A stretch of 5,049 bases of DNA, taken from contig DEIM01000136.1 of the NCBI GenBank assembly GCA_002352485.1, forward strand, positions 1-5,049, written 5' to 3'. Below are positions 1-5,049 of this stretch, in pieces; the stretch's first letter is position 1; every line of letters begins with the position of its first letter. A model generated the notes under the pieces. That model made no database searches. It worked only from the letters and a program-made list of their open reading frames with translations, and was not told where the DNA came from. Made by a program: the position numbers and the translations under genes. Origin of the DNA: Candidatus Dadabacteria bacterium UBA2774. Lineage in GTDB: Bacteria; Desulfobacterota_D; UBA1144; Nemesobacterales; UBA2774.

Positions 1-636
1 GTCGGTCCCGATGTCCCTTCCATAGCTTGTCATATCCTGGGCAATCAGGTTTATCTCCCTAACTCCCTGCCCGGCAAGGCTATCGATCTCGCCCGCAATG
101 GAGTCGATTGTCCTGCTTTTCATCATCCCCCTCATCTTCGGGATAATACAAAAACTGCATGTTCTGGAGCAGCCTTCTGAGACCTTTACAAACGCTGTGT
201 GCCCGGCGGTAAGCATAACCCGAGGGCTGTCGGGGTCATAGATTGTTCCAGGGGGCGGTGTTATTTTAGGTCTGTCTTTTTTCTCTCGATTACCGTTATC
301 TTGCAATACTTCGTTTATCTTCAGCAGGTTCCCAGTGCCCCAAAATGCGTCCACTTCAGGTATCTCTGTTTCCAGCTCATTTCTGTAGCGCTCTACCATA
401 CACCCGGTGACGATCAGCTTCTTGCAAGAGCCTGTTTTCTTGAGCTCAGACATCTCCAGGATTGTATCGAGCGACTCTTTCTTGGCGTCCCCGATAAAAC
501 CGCAGGTGTTCACAATAATCACTTCCGCGTCCTGCTCGGGCGCGATTTCGTGACCTGATTTAGTTAATGTTCCAAGGATAAGCTCGCTGTCCACGAGGTT
601 TTTAGAGCAGCCGAGGCTAACTATAGATATCTTCAT
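1..636 (-). CDS. rimO: Ribosomal protein S12 methylthiotransferase RimO, N-terminal 212 residues (3' end outside window)
   Basis: This is a radical-SAM methylthiotransferase of the RimO/MiaB group. RimO adds a methylthio group to a conserved aspartate of ribosomal protein S12, using S-adenosylmethionine and two 4Fe-4S clusters in the cytosol. The visible reading frame starts at ATG (636-634) and stays open to base 1. The N-terminal MTTase (UPF0004) domain begins with SLGCSKNLVDSE (residues 7-18), and its three cluster cysteines are C10, C45 and C79. The radical-SAM motif CSRTCSFCIIPKMRG follows, with C156, C160 and C163. INLIAQDMTSYGRD lies near residue 195. SLGC-KNLVDSE and FCIIP-MRG favour RimO over MiaB, which usually has GCQMN and FCVVPYTRG. 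The rest of the radical-SAM barrel and the C-terminal TRAM domain lie off the window (family length is about 430-450). The start overlaps the stop of the ClpX-like gene (ATGA) and has no strong Shine-Dalgarno, so translational coupling is likely. Confidence 0.95.
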   Translation of the reverse strand, partial: MKISIVSLGCSKNLVDSELILGTLTKSGHEIAPEQDAEVIIVNTCGFIGDAKKESLDTILEMSELKKTGSCKKLIVTGCMVERYRNELETEIPEVDAFWGTGNLLKINEVLQDNGNREKKDRPKITPPPGTIYDPDSPRVMLTAGHTAFVKVSEGCSRTCSFCIIPKMRGMMKSRTIDSIAGEIDSLAGQGVREINLIAQDMTSYGRDIGTD

Positions 637-1757
637 GCGCGTCTTTTTACCGTATGGTAGACCTTTCCGGAATCGACCGTTAGGACTATCTCTCCTTGGT
701 CTTCTTTTCCGAAAGTTTCAAATGCGACAGCCTCCAGCTGTTTTGATATTATCACGTCGAGCCCTCTCGCCCCTGTCTGTCTCCTAAGGGCCTCATCTAT
801 TATATAGTCTACTACCACAGGCTCAAGGTGAAGCTTAAATCCCTCTTCCTCAAATTCGGTTTTATAGTGATGGATCTTAATACGGATAATTTCCTCGAGC
901 GTCGATTTGTGAAGCGGGCTGAATGGGATAATTCTGTTGAATCTCGATATTAGCTCGGGGAGGAACCCGAACAGATGGAACCTCGTTATATCGTCCGCCT
1001 CTTCTTCGCTCATATTATAAGCTATGGACTCTGTTTCGTCCCTGTTGTTCTCAAGCTTCTGTAAAAAGCCTACGCCCTTATTGTCGATCATGTTCCTTAT
1101 TCCCGAAAACGCGCCTACTGAGAAGAATGTAACGTCCCTCGTTGATATCATCGCCCGCGGACCACGGCTCGAAAAACCGAAATCAAGCGGTATCTGCACG
1201 TCAGTGCCTTCAAGGATTTTTAAAAGCTCCCTCTGCACTCCGTAACCCGAAACGTCTTTTGTCGTGCCCTGTCCGGCAAACCTGGCGTTTGAATAAGCTC
1301 CCGCGATCTTGTCGAACTCGTCAAGCACAATCACCCCGCACTCTGCTATGTCTATACTCTCGTTTGCGGCGTATACGAGTTGTACGAGAATGTTCACCAC
1401 ATCGTCGCCCACATAACCTGACTCTGTGAATTTCGTCATATCTATTATTACGAACGGCAGCTTGAATATCTCGCCGAACAAAAGCTCTATCAGATAAGTC
1501 TTGCCGCAGCCCGTAGGGCCCATGAGTATCGAATTTGGTCTTGGCGGAAGCTTGGTTCTGGGGGCGTTCTTAGAGTGCAGCAGCTTAAGCCTCTTTACGT
1601 GCCTGTATGCCGCTAAGGACACCGCCTTTCTCGCATCATCCTGGCCCCTGTAGCCGAGCTTCTCAAGCTCGTGGAATATATTCTTAGGAGAGGGGAGGGG
1701 GACTGACTGTATAAAGTCTTTTACGTAATATACTTTTTCTCCTCTTCGCATGCTCAT
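633..1757 (-). CDS. ClpX-like AAA+ ATPase lacking the N-terminal zinc-binding domain
   Basis: This is a 374-residue AAA+ protein that resembles ClpX, the hexameric unfoldase that feeds ClpP, along its whole length. Visible motifs in order: Walker A GPTGCGKT (80-87); pore-1 loop GYVG (114-117); Walker B VIVLDEFDK (142-150, D146 and E147); GYGVQRELLKILEGT (171-185), close to the ClpX GVQQALLK-IEGT segment; VGF (229-231) where ClpX has its ClpP-docking IGF tripeptide; a likely arginine finger R272 in PELISRF; and sensor-2 TGARGL with R331. There is no four-cysteine zinc domain. About 20 unrelated residues precede the AAA+ core, so the protein is shorter than classical ClpX (about 420). The pore-2 region, where ClpX carries RKH, reads FSSRGPR (195-201). 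It is probably a paralogue, not the housekeeping clpX, which normally sits in tig-clpP-clpX-lon. It overlaps rimO by 4 bp. ATG 1757 is chosen, but ATG 1751 is nearly as good given the ribosome site at 1762-1766. Confidence 0.88.
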   Translation of the reverse strand: MSMRRGEKVYYVKDFIQSVPLPSPKNIFHELEKLGYRGQDDARKAVSLAAYRHVKRLKLLHSKNAPRTKLPPRPNSILMGPTGCGKTYLIELLFGEIFKLPFVIIDMTKFTESGYVGDDVVNILVQLVYAANESIDIAECGVIVLDEFDKIAGAYSNARFAGQGTTKDVSGYGVQRELLKILEGTDVQIPLDFGFSSRGPRAMISTRDVTFFSVGAFSGIRNMIDNKGVGFLQKLENNRDETESIAYNMSEEEADDITRFHLFGFLPELISRFNRIIPFSPLHKSTLEEIIRIKIHHYKTEFEEEGFKLHLEPVVVDYIIDEALRRQTGARGLDVIISKQLEAVAFETFGKEDQGEIVLTVDSGKVYHTVKRRA

Positions 1758-1761
1758 TCTG

Positions 1762-1766
1762 CCTCC
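1762..1766 (-). promoter_or_regulatory. Ribosome binding site of the ClpX-like gene
   Basis: GGAGG on the minus strand lies 4 nt before the ATG at 1757 and 10 nt before the in-frame ATG at 1751. Neither spacing is ideal, so the start is uncertain by two codons. It supports a start in this area and rules out a longer N-terminal zinc domain in this frame. Confidence 0.75.
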
Positions 1767-1817
1767 ATATTACACGCCTCATAGGATTATAATACTATAA
1801 TTGTAAGACCCTTTCAT

Positions 1818-1826
1818 ATTATAGCA
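1818..1826 (-). promoter_or_regulatory. Candidate extended -10 promoter for the ClpX-like gene and rimO
   Basis: Read on the minus strand this is TGCTATAAT, a perfect -10 hexamer with the TGn extension. No good -35 is seen at the normal distance (a TTGCGT is present but only 13 nt away), which fits an extended -10 promoter. Transcription would start near 1810 and leave a leader of about 50 nt before the ClpX-like ATG. The region is AT-rich, so a chance match is possible. A second TATAAT (1785-1790, minus strand) lacks both a -35 and the extension. Confidence 0.5.
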
Positions 1827-1882
1827 TTTCTTCAGTACGCAAGCTCGTAAATTTTAAGGTTTATTAAAGCCAATACGGCAGA

Positions 1883-1898
1883 TCAATAAATGTATTGA
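1883..1898. repeat. Inverted repeat overlapping the -35 of the small-protein promoter
   Basis: TCAATA and TATTGA form perfect 6-bp arms separated by AATG. The right arm shares four bases with the -35 hexamer (1895-1900). This placement is typical of an operator for a dimeric repressor, but no regulator can be named. The arms are AT-rich and short, so chance is a real alternative. Confidence 0.35.
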
Positions 1899-1923
1899 CT
1901 CAACTTGCTTTCATCACTATAAT
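1895..1923 (+). promoter_or_regulatory. Near-consensus sigma70-type promoter of the small exported protein gene
   Basis: TTGACT (1895-1900) and TATAAT (1918-1923) are separated by exactly 17 bp. This is one mismatch from the full sigma70 consensus. Transcription would start near 1930, giving a leader of about 38 nt before the ATG at 1968. The ribosome site, signal peptide and gene follow in the right order, which supports the assignment. Confidence 0.8.
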
Positions 1924-1954
1924 TTATTCATATAAGTTAAGAAATTACTTTAAT

Positions 1955-1960
1955 GGGGAG
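1955..1960 (+). promoter_or_regulatory. Ribosome binding site that decides the start of the small exported protein
   Basis: GGGGAG lies 7 nt upstream of the ATG at 1968. An in-frame ATG at 1953 sits on top of this site and has no ribosome site of its own. Starting at 1968 also gives a clean signal peptide, so the shorter form is preferred. Confidence 0.8.
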
Positions 1961-1967
1961 ATGGAAA

Positions 1968-2231
1968 ATGAAATATATAGCCACAATTGTTCTGGGTACA
2001 ATGATGTTTGGCTCCGCAGCTTTCGGAGACACACCCGAGATTACAGAGTACAATTACAATCCGAGCGACGCGCTGCACCCGTTCAAGCTGATAAGCCTTG
2101 CGGGAAGACCGCCAATTGCCATAGCGAATGTGTTCGTAAAGGGTACTTACTGGGTTCTGGACGTTGATCCGATCCGTAGAGCGTTTAACATCGAGCACAG
2201 CCCTAGTCTGAACATGGACGACGATTATTAA
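1968..2231 (+). CDS. Small exported protein of unknown function (87 residues)
   Basis: I do not recognise a named family with certainty. The protein begins with a typical Sec signal peptide: a lysine at residue 2, a hydrophobic core IATIVLGTMMFG (4-15), then SAAFG and a likely signal-peptidase I cut after G20 (A-F-G before D21). There is no lipobox cysteine; indeed the protein has no cysteine. The mature part is about 67 residues. It has a proline-bearing segment (NPSDALHPFKLISLAGRPP, 31-49), a moderately hydrophobic stretch IAIANVFVKGTYWVLDV (50-66), DPIRRAFNIEH (67-77) and an acidic DDDY end. The stretch from 50 to 66 may be membrane-associated, but it holds a lysine and is not a convincing transmembrane helix. 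The gene stands alone, with its own strong promoter and ribosome site, between two oppositely oriented units. That suggests real and possibly abundant expression. A periplasmic or envelope role is inferred from the signal peptide only. Confidence 0.82.
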   Translation: MKYIATIVLGTMMFGSAAFGDTPEITEYNYNPSDALHPFKLISLAGRPPIAIANVFVKGTYWVLDVDPIRRAFNIEHSPSLNMDDDY

Positions 2232-2286
2232 TCCAGACAAGGTATCGAATTGAATTTACATTACGAGGATATGATGGGCTTGGGGA
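2232..2286. other. Convergent intergenic gap without a visible terminator
   Basis: These 55 bases separate the ends of the small exported protein gene and argF. I looked for a GC-rich stem followed by a T run on either strand and found none. Only short arms occur, such as GGAC-TAG-GTCC (2284-2294) across the argF stop, with no T tract. Termination is either factor-dependent or lies inside the opposite gene. Confidence 0.5.
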
Positions 2287-3198
2287 CTAGGTCCGCATAA
2301 ACATTTCTAGTATAGCTTTGCCCGCGTGGAGCTTGTTTTCAGCCTGCTCAAACACTATGGAGCTTGGTCCTTCGAGTGCTTCCTGCGTAATCTCCTCTCC
2401 CCTATGCGCCGGGAGACAGTGCATAACGTAAGCGCCATTATTAGCTGCTTCGAGAAGTTCGCTGTTTATTTGATAAGGTTTAAAAAGCTCGTTCCGTTTT
2501 GAAGACTCTTCTTCCTGGCCCATACTGACCCAAACGTCCGTGTATAGAACATCAGAGCCCGAAGCCGCCTGAAAAGGGTCGTTAACTATCTCTATCTCTC
2601 CGCCCAGATCGATAGCCCTTTTTATTATCCCCTGGTCCGGCTCGTAACCCTCGGGAACGGCTGCTGATAAATTGAAGCCCAGTACCCCTGCCGCTCCTAT
2701 GAGCGAGTTGACTATGTTGTTGCCGTCTCCTATATAAGCGAGCTTGAAGTTCTGTACGTCTATTCCCTTTTCTGCGACAGTGAACAGGTCTGAAACTATT
2801 TGCGTCGGGTGCTCGAGGTCGGTCAACGCGTTTATAACAGGCACCGATGCGTGAGCGGCGAATATGTCTATCCTCTCCTGCTCAAACGTTCTTATTATCA
2901 CACCGTCAAGATATGACGACAGTATCTTTGCTGTGTCCTCTATGGTCTCTCCCCGGCCGAGCTGCATGTCGCTCGTATTCATATAAAGCGCGTCCCCGCC
3001 CAGATCGTTAACACCCACTTCGAACGAGACCCTTGTTCTGGTCGAGAGCTTTTCGAACAGCAGGGCGATCGATTTTCCCGCAAGCGTCCTGTGCTCTTTG
3101 CCCGATTTTTTTGCGGACTTAAGCTCTGACGCTCTATTTAGTAGCGCGGTGAATTCTTCCCGGCTTAAGTCGAATATGCTGAGGAAATGTCTAGACAT
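2287..3198 (-). CDS. argF: Ornithine carbamoyltransferase
   Basis: The enzyme transfers a carbamoyl group from carbamoyl phosphate to ornithine, giving citrulline and phosphate in cytosolic arginine synthesis. Visible signatures of the 303-residue form: STRTR (52-56), the carbamoyl-phosphate loop; QLGRGE (79-84) and IIRTFEQ (101-107); HPTQ (130-133); DVWVSMGQE (221-229), whose SMG loop is typical of ornithine binding; and HCLPAHRGEE (260-269) with the active-site cysteine C261. The DVW-SMG motif argues against aspartate carbamoyltransferase and against the acetylornithine type. Length matches the family (about 300-330). I chose ATG 3198 because AGAGG lies 6 nt upstream (3205-3209) and MSRHFLSIFDLS matches the usual ArgF N-terminus. 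An in-frame ATG at 3222 has no ribosome site. The start overlaps the argD stop by 8 bp, so coupled translation is likely. It is the last gene of the visible operon. Confidence 0.96.
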   Translation of the reverse strand: MSRHFLSIFDLSREEFTALLNRASELKSAKKSGKEHRTLAGKSIALLFEKLSTRTRVSFEVGVNDLGGDALYMNTSDMQLGRGETIEDTAKILSSYLDGVIIRTFEQERIDIFAAHASVPVINALTDLEHPTQIVSDLFTVAEKGIDVQNFKLAYIGDGNNIVNSLIGAAGVLGFNLSAAVPEGYEPDQGIIKRAIDLGGEIEIVNDPFQAASGSDVLYTDVWVSMGQEEESSKRNELFKPYQINSELLEAANNGAYVMHCLPAHRGEEITQEALEGPSSIVFEQAENKLHAGKAILEMFMRT

Positions 3199-4393
3199 CA
3201 GCTGCCTCTTTAAGCGATTCATTTATAATCTTAAGCGCGTCGTCGATCTCTTTTTTCTGTACGTTAAGCGGCGGCAGTATCCTCATCACCTTCTGCTCCG
3301 TAAGTATGGACAGGAGGCCCTTATCGATAGCAGTTTCTACGATCTTTTTGGCCAGGTCTTTATTCATGAATTCAATGCCCAATATAAGCCCCTTACCCCT
3401 TACGTCTCTGATAAGCCCAGGGTATTCGCCTTTAAGCGCACCAAGGCATTTTAAGAAGTAATCGCCCATTTTAACTGTGTGGGCGAGCAGTTTGTCTCGC
3501 TTTATTGTTTTAAGCACGGTAAGACCGGCGCTCATTGAAAGCGGGTTTCCACCAAGAGTGGTTCCATGTACCCCGGGGGTGAAATACTTTGCCACCTTAT
3601 CGGTTGCAAGGAGCGCCCCGCACGGCAGTCCTCCGCCTAGCGCTTTTGCAAGCGTCATAATATCGGGCTTTATTCCGCTGTGCTCATAGCAGAACATTGT
3701 CCCGGTTCTTCCAATCCCCACCTGCACTTCGTCAAGTATTAGTAGCACCTTTTTCTTTGTGCACAGGCTTCTTACTTTCTTTAGATATTTTGGGTCAGGG
3801 AATATTACTCCGTTTTCCCCCTGTATCGGCTCTAGTAAGACCGCGCATACTTTCTCGTCCACAAGCGCTTTCTCAAGTCGCGGGATGTCGTTATATGCTA
3901 TGGATTTAAACCCAGGTACAAGCGGTTTATAGTCCGCCTGGTATTTACTAGTAGTTGCGCTGAGAGCGCCCATTGTCCTTCCGTGGAAGGAATCGCGCGC
4001 GTGCACTATCTTGTATTTACCTCCGTTTTTAGAGCCCCATTTCCGTGCAAGCTTAATCGCTCCTTCGTTTGCTTCGGCCCCGGAGTTACAGAAGAACACT
4101 TTGTCAGCAAAAGAGCTCTCAACGAGCATTTTAGCAAGTTCAACCTGCTTTTCTATGTGAAAAAGGTTGCAAGGCTGCATCAGTTCCTTTGACTGCTCTT
4201 TAATTGCGTTTACCACTTCAGGGTGACAGTGACCGAGGTTGTTTACGGCAATCCCCGTAACGAAATCAAGGTACTTCTTGCCTTCCGTATCCCACACGAA
4301 AGAGCCTTTCCCCCGCTTCATCGCGATAGGGTAGCGGCCGTACGTGTGCATAAGATATTTATTAGTGCCGGAAATTATTGTCTTTGTGCTCAA
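3191..4393 (-). CDS. argD: Acetylornithine aminotransferase
   Basis: This is a class-III PLP-dependent aminotransferase that converts N-acetylglutamate semialdehyde and glutamate to N-acetylornithine and 2-oxoglutarate. Family members often also serve as succinyl-diaminopimelate aminotransferase in lysine synthesis. Visible landmarks in the 400 residues: NKYLMHTYGRYPI near the N-terminus (11-23), SGAEANEGAIKLAR (104-117) for phosphate binding, FHGRT (136-140) with the substrate-carboxylate arginine R139, EPIQGE (188-193), DEVQVGIGRTG (221-231) with the pyridine-contacting aspartate D221, TLAKALGGG (247-255) with the PLP lysine K250, and HGTTLGGNP (276-284). All catalytic positions look intact and the length is normal. 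The start is a TTG whose first bases overlap the argB stop (TTGA); GGAG at 4402-4405 is 8 nt upstream. Other class-III enzymes such as ornithine or GABA aminotransferase are possible by fold, but the position between argB and argF settles the call. Confidence 0.95.
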   Translation of the reverse strand: MSTKTIISGTNKYLMHTYGRYPIAMKRGKGSFVWDTEGKKYLDFVTGIAVNNLGHCHPEVVNAIKEQSKELMQPCNLFHIEKQVELAKMLVESSFADKVFFCNSGAEANEGAIKLARKWGSKNGGKYKIVHARDSFHGRTMGALSATTSKYQADYKPLVPGFKSIAYNDIPRLEKALVDEKVCAVLLEPIQGENGVIFPDPKYLKKVRSLCTKKKVLLILDEVQVGIGRTGTMFCYEHSGIKPDIMTLAKALGGGLPCGALLATDKVAKYFTPGVHGTTLGGNPLSMSAGLTVLKTIKRDKLLAHTVKMGDYFLKCLGALKGEYPGLIRDVRGKGLILGIEFMNKDLAKKIVETAIDKGLLSILTEQKVMRILPPLNVQKKEIDDALKIINESLKEAADV

Positions 4394-5049
4394 AGGAGTA
4401 TCTCCGTTCCTATTCCGGTGTCGGTAAAGATTTCCAGAATCAATGCGTGATCTACTGTGCCGTCGATTATATGTACCTTGTCGACCCCTTCATTTAGCGC
4501 GTCGATCGCGCAGTTTACTTTGGGGATCATCCCGCTTGATATCACTTCACCCTTTATAAGCTCCTTAGCTCGGGCCTCGGTTAGGCTCGATACCAGGTTT
4601 TTTTCACCATCCAGTATTCCGGGTACGTTCGTTAGGAGTATGAGTTTTTTCGCGTCTAGGGCGCCTGCTATTTTCCCCGCCACGTGGTCTGCGTTAATAT
4701 TAAAAGTCCTTCCCTCGTCATCAAACCCTATAGGAGCTATGATCGGTATGAATCCCGAGTTCTCAAGCACTTTAATAAGCTCCGGGTTCACGCTCTCCAC
4801 TTCGCCTACCATTCCAAGGTCCGCATCCTTTGGTATCTTGACCCCGTTTTCCACCGCATGCTTATGAACATCGAGTTTCTTGGCGAGGATCATCTTGCCC
4901 TCTTTACCCGAGGTGCCGACAGCCTTTCCGCCCATAGAGTGAATTGCCTCGATGATCTTCTGGTTTATTTTTCCTACCAGCACCATCTCGGCAACTTCCA
5001 TGGTCTTTTCGTCAGTCACACGGAGCCCGGCTATGAACTCGGTCTCGAT
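4390..5049 (-). CDS. argB: Acetylglutamate kinase, C-terminal 219 residues (5' end outside window)
   Basis: This amino-acid kinase phosphorylates N-acetylglutamate with ATP, the second and usually controlled step of arginine synthesis. The frame is open to the window edge at 5049, so the GTG at 5019 is an internal valine and not the start; about 75 N-terminal residues, including the glycine-rich K-GG segment, are missing. Visible segments, numbered from the edge: GLRVTDEKTMEVAEMVLVGK (8-27); NINAD (117-121) with the substrate-binding asparagine; LILLTNVPGIL (136-146), where most homologues have LTD or LTN-type variation; SGMIPK (172-177) with the catalytic lysine K177; and the C-terminal HALILEIFTDTGIGTEI (201-217). 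That last segment matches the signature described for arginine-sensitive, hexameric acetylglutamate kinases. The arginine-insensitive E. coli enzyme lacks it. Feedback inhibition by arginine is therefore inferred. The stop overlaps the argD start by 4 bp. Confidence 0.95.
   Translation of the reverse strand: METEFIAGLRVTDEKTMEVAEMVLVGKINQKIIEAIHSMGGKAVGTSGKEGKMILAKKLDVHKHAVENGVKIPKDADLGMVGEVESVNPELIKVLENSGFIPIIAPIGFDDEGRTFNINADHVAGKIAGALDAKKLILLTNVPGILDGEKNLVSSLTEARAKELIKGEVISSGMIPKVNCAIDALNEGVDKVHIIDGTVDHALILEIFTDTGIGTEILL

Noticed and set aside
199..558. Plus-strand open frame of 119 codons
   Set aside because: It lies wholly inside rimO on the opposite strand, whose cysteine motifs are unmistakable; its product has no recognisable feature and no ribosome site.
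1..636. MiaB (tRNA methylthiotransferase) for the left-edge gene
   Set aside because: SLGCSKNLVDSE and CIIPKMRG fit RimO; the typical MiaB GCQMN and CVVPYTRG forms are absent.
1883..1898. FNR or CRP binding site
   Set aside because: The arms are TCAATA/TATTGA, not TTGAT-N4-ATCAA or TGTGA-N6-TCACA.
1950..2240. Minus-strand open frame of 96 codons opposite the small exported protein
   Set aside because: The plus-strand frame has a promoter, ribosome site and signal peptide; the minus-strand frame has none of these.
2284..2294. Terminator hairpin at the argF stop
   Set aside because: The stem is only 4 bp and no T run follows on either strand.
3199..3222. Longer argF start at ATG 3222
   Set aside because: It has no ribosome site and would add eight residues absent from the usual ArgF N-terminus; ATG 3198 has AGAGG at good spacing.
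4457..4867. Plus-strand open frame of 136 codons
   Set aside because: It is the antisense shadow of argB, with serine-rich low-information content and no start signals.
5017..5019. GTG as the argB start
   Set aside because: The frame continues upstream to the edge with IETEFIAGLR, which matches the conserved ArgB interior, so the gene is cut by the window and does not start here.

Overview
The window is a compact stretch of a bacterial chromosome with moderate GC. It carries part of an arginine-biosynthesis operon, a small exported protein, and a two-gene unit that pairs a ClpX-like AAA+ unfoldase with the tRNA/ribosomal-type methylthiotransferase RimO. Shine-Dalgarno sites, ATGA/TTGA overlaps, sigma70-like promoter elements and a Sec-type signal peptide all indicate a bacterium. 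The gene content and the arginine-sensitive type of ArgB fit a Gram-negative, deltaproteobacteria-like or related lineage, but I cannot name a taxon from sequence alone.

Layout, right to left on the minus strand: argB (5049 to 4390, 5' end cut by the window edge), argD (4393 to 3191) and argF (3198 to 2287). They overlap by 4 bp and 8 bp, so they look translationally coupled. Together they cover phosphorylation of N-acetylglutamate, transamination to N-acetylornithine, and carbamoylation of ornithine to citrulline. The other steps (argA/J, argC, argG, argH) are not in the window. Facing this operon is a plus-strand gene for an 87-residue predicted exported protein (1968 to 2231), driven by a near-consensus promoter (TTGACT, 17 bp, TATAAT). 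Its stop lies 55 bp from the argF stop, and I see no clear terminator between them.

Divergent from the small gene, across an AT-rich intergenic region (1758 to 1967), is a minus-strand unit. A 374-residue ClpX-like AAA+ protein without the N-terminal zinc-binding domain (1757 to 633) overlaps by 4 bp the start of rimO (636 to 1). RimO is cut by the left window edge after its 212th residue, inside the radical-SAM domain.

Most of the window is ordinary housekeeping sequence. The two parts worth a second look are the zinc-domain-less ClpX paralogue, with altered substrate-entry and ClpP-docking loops and coupling to rimO, and the strongly promoted small exported protein of unknown function. I see no mobile element, CRISPR array, tRNA or rRNA.
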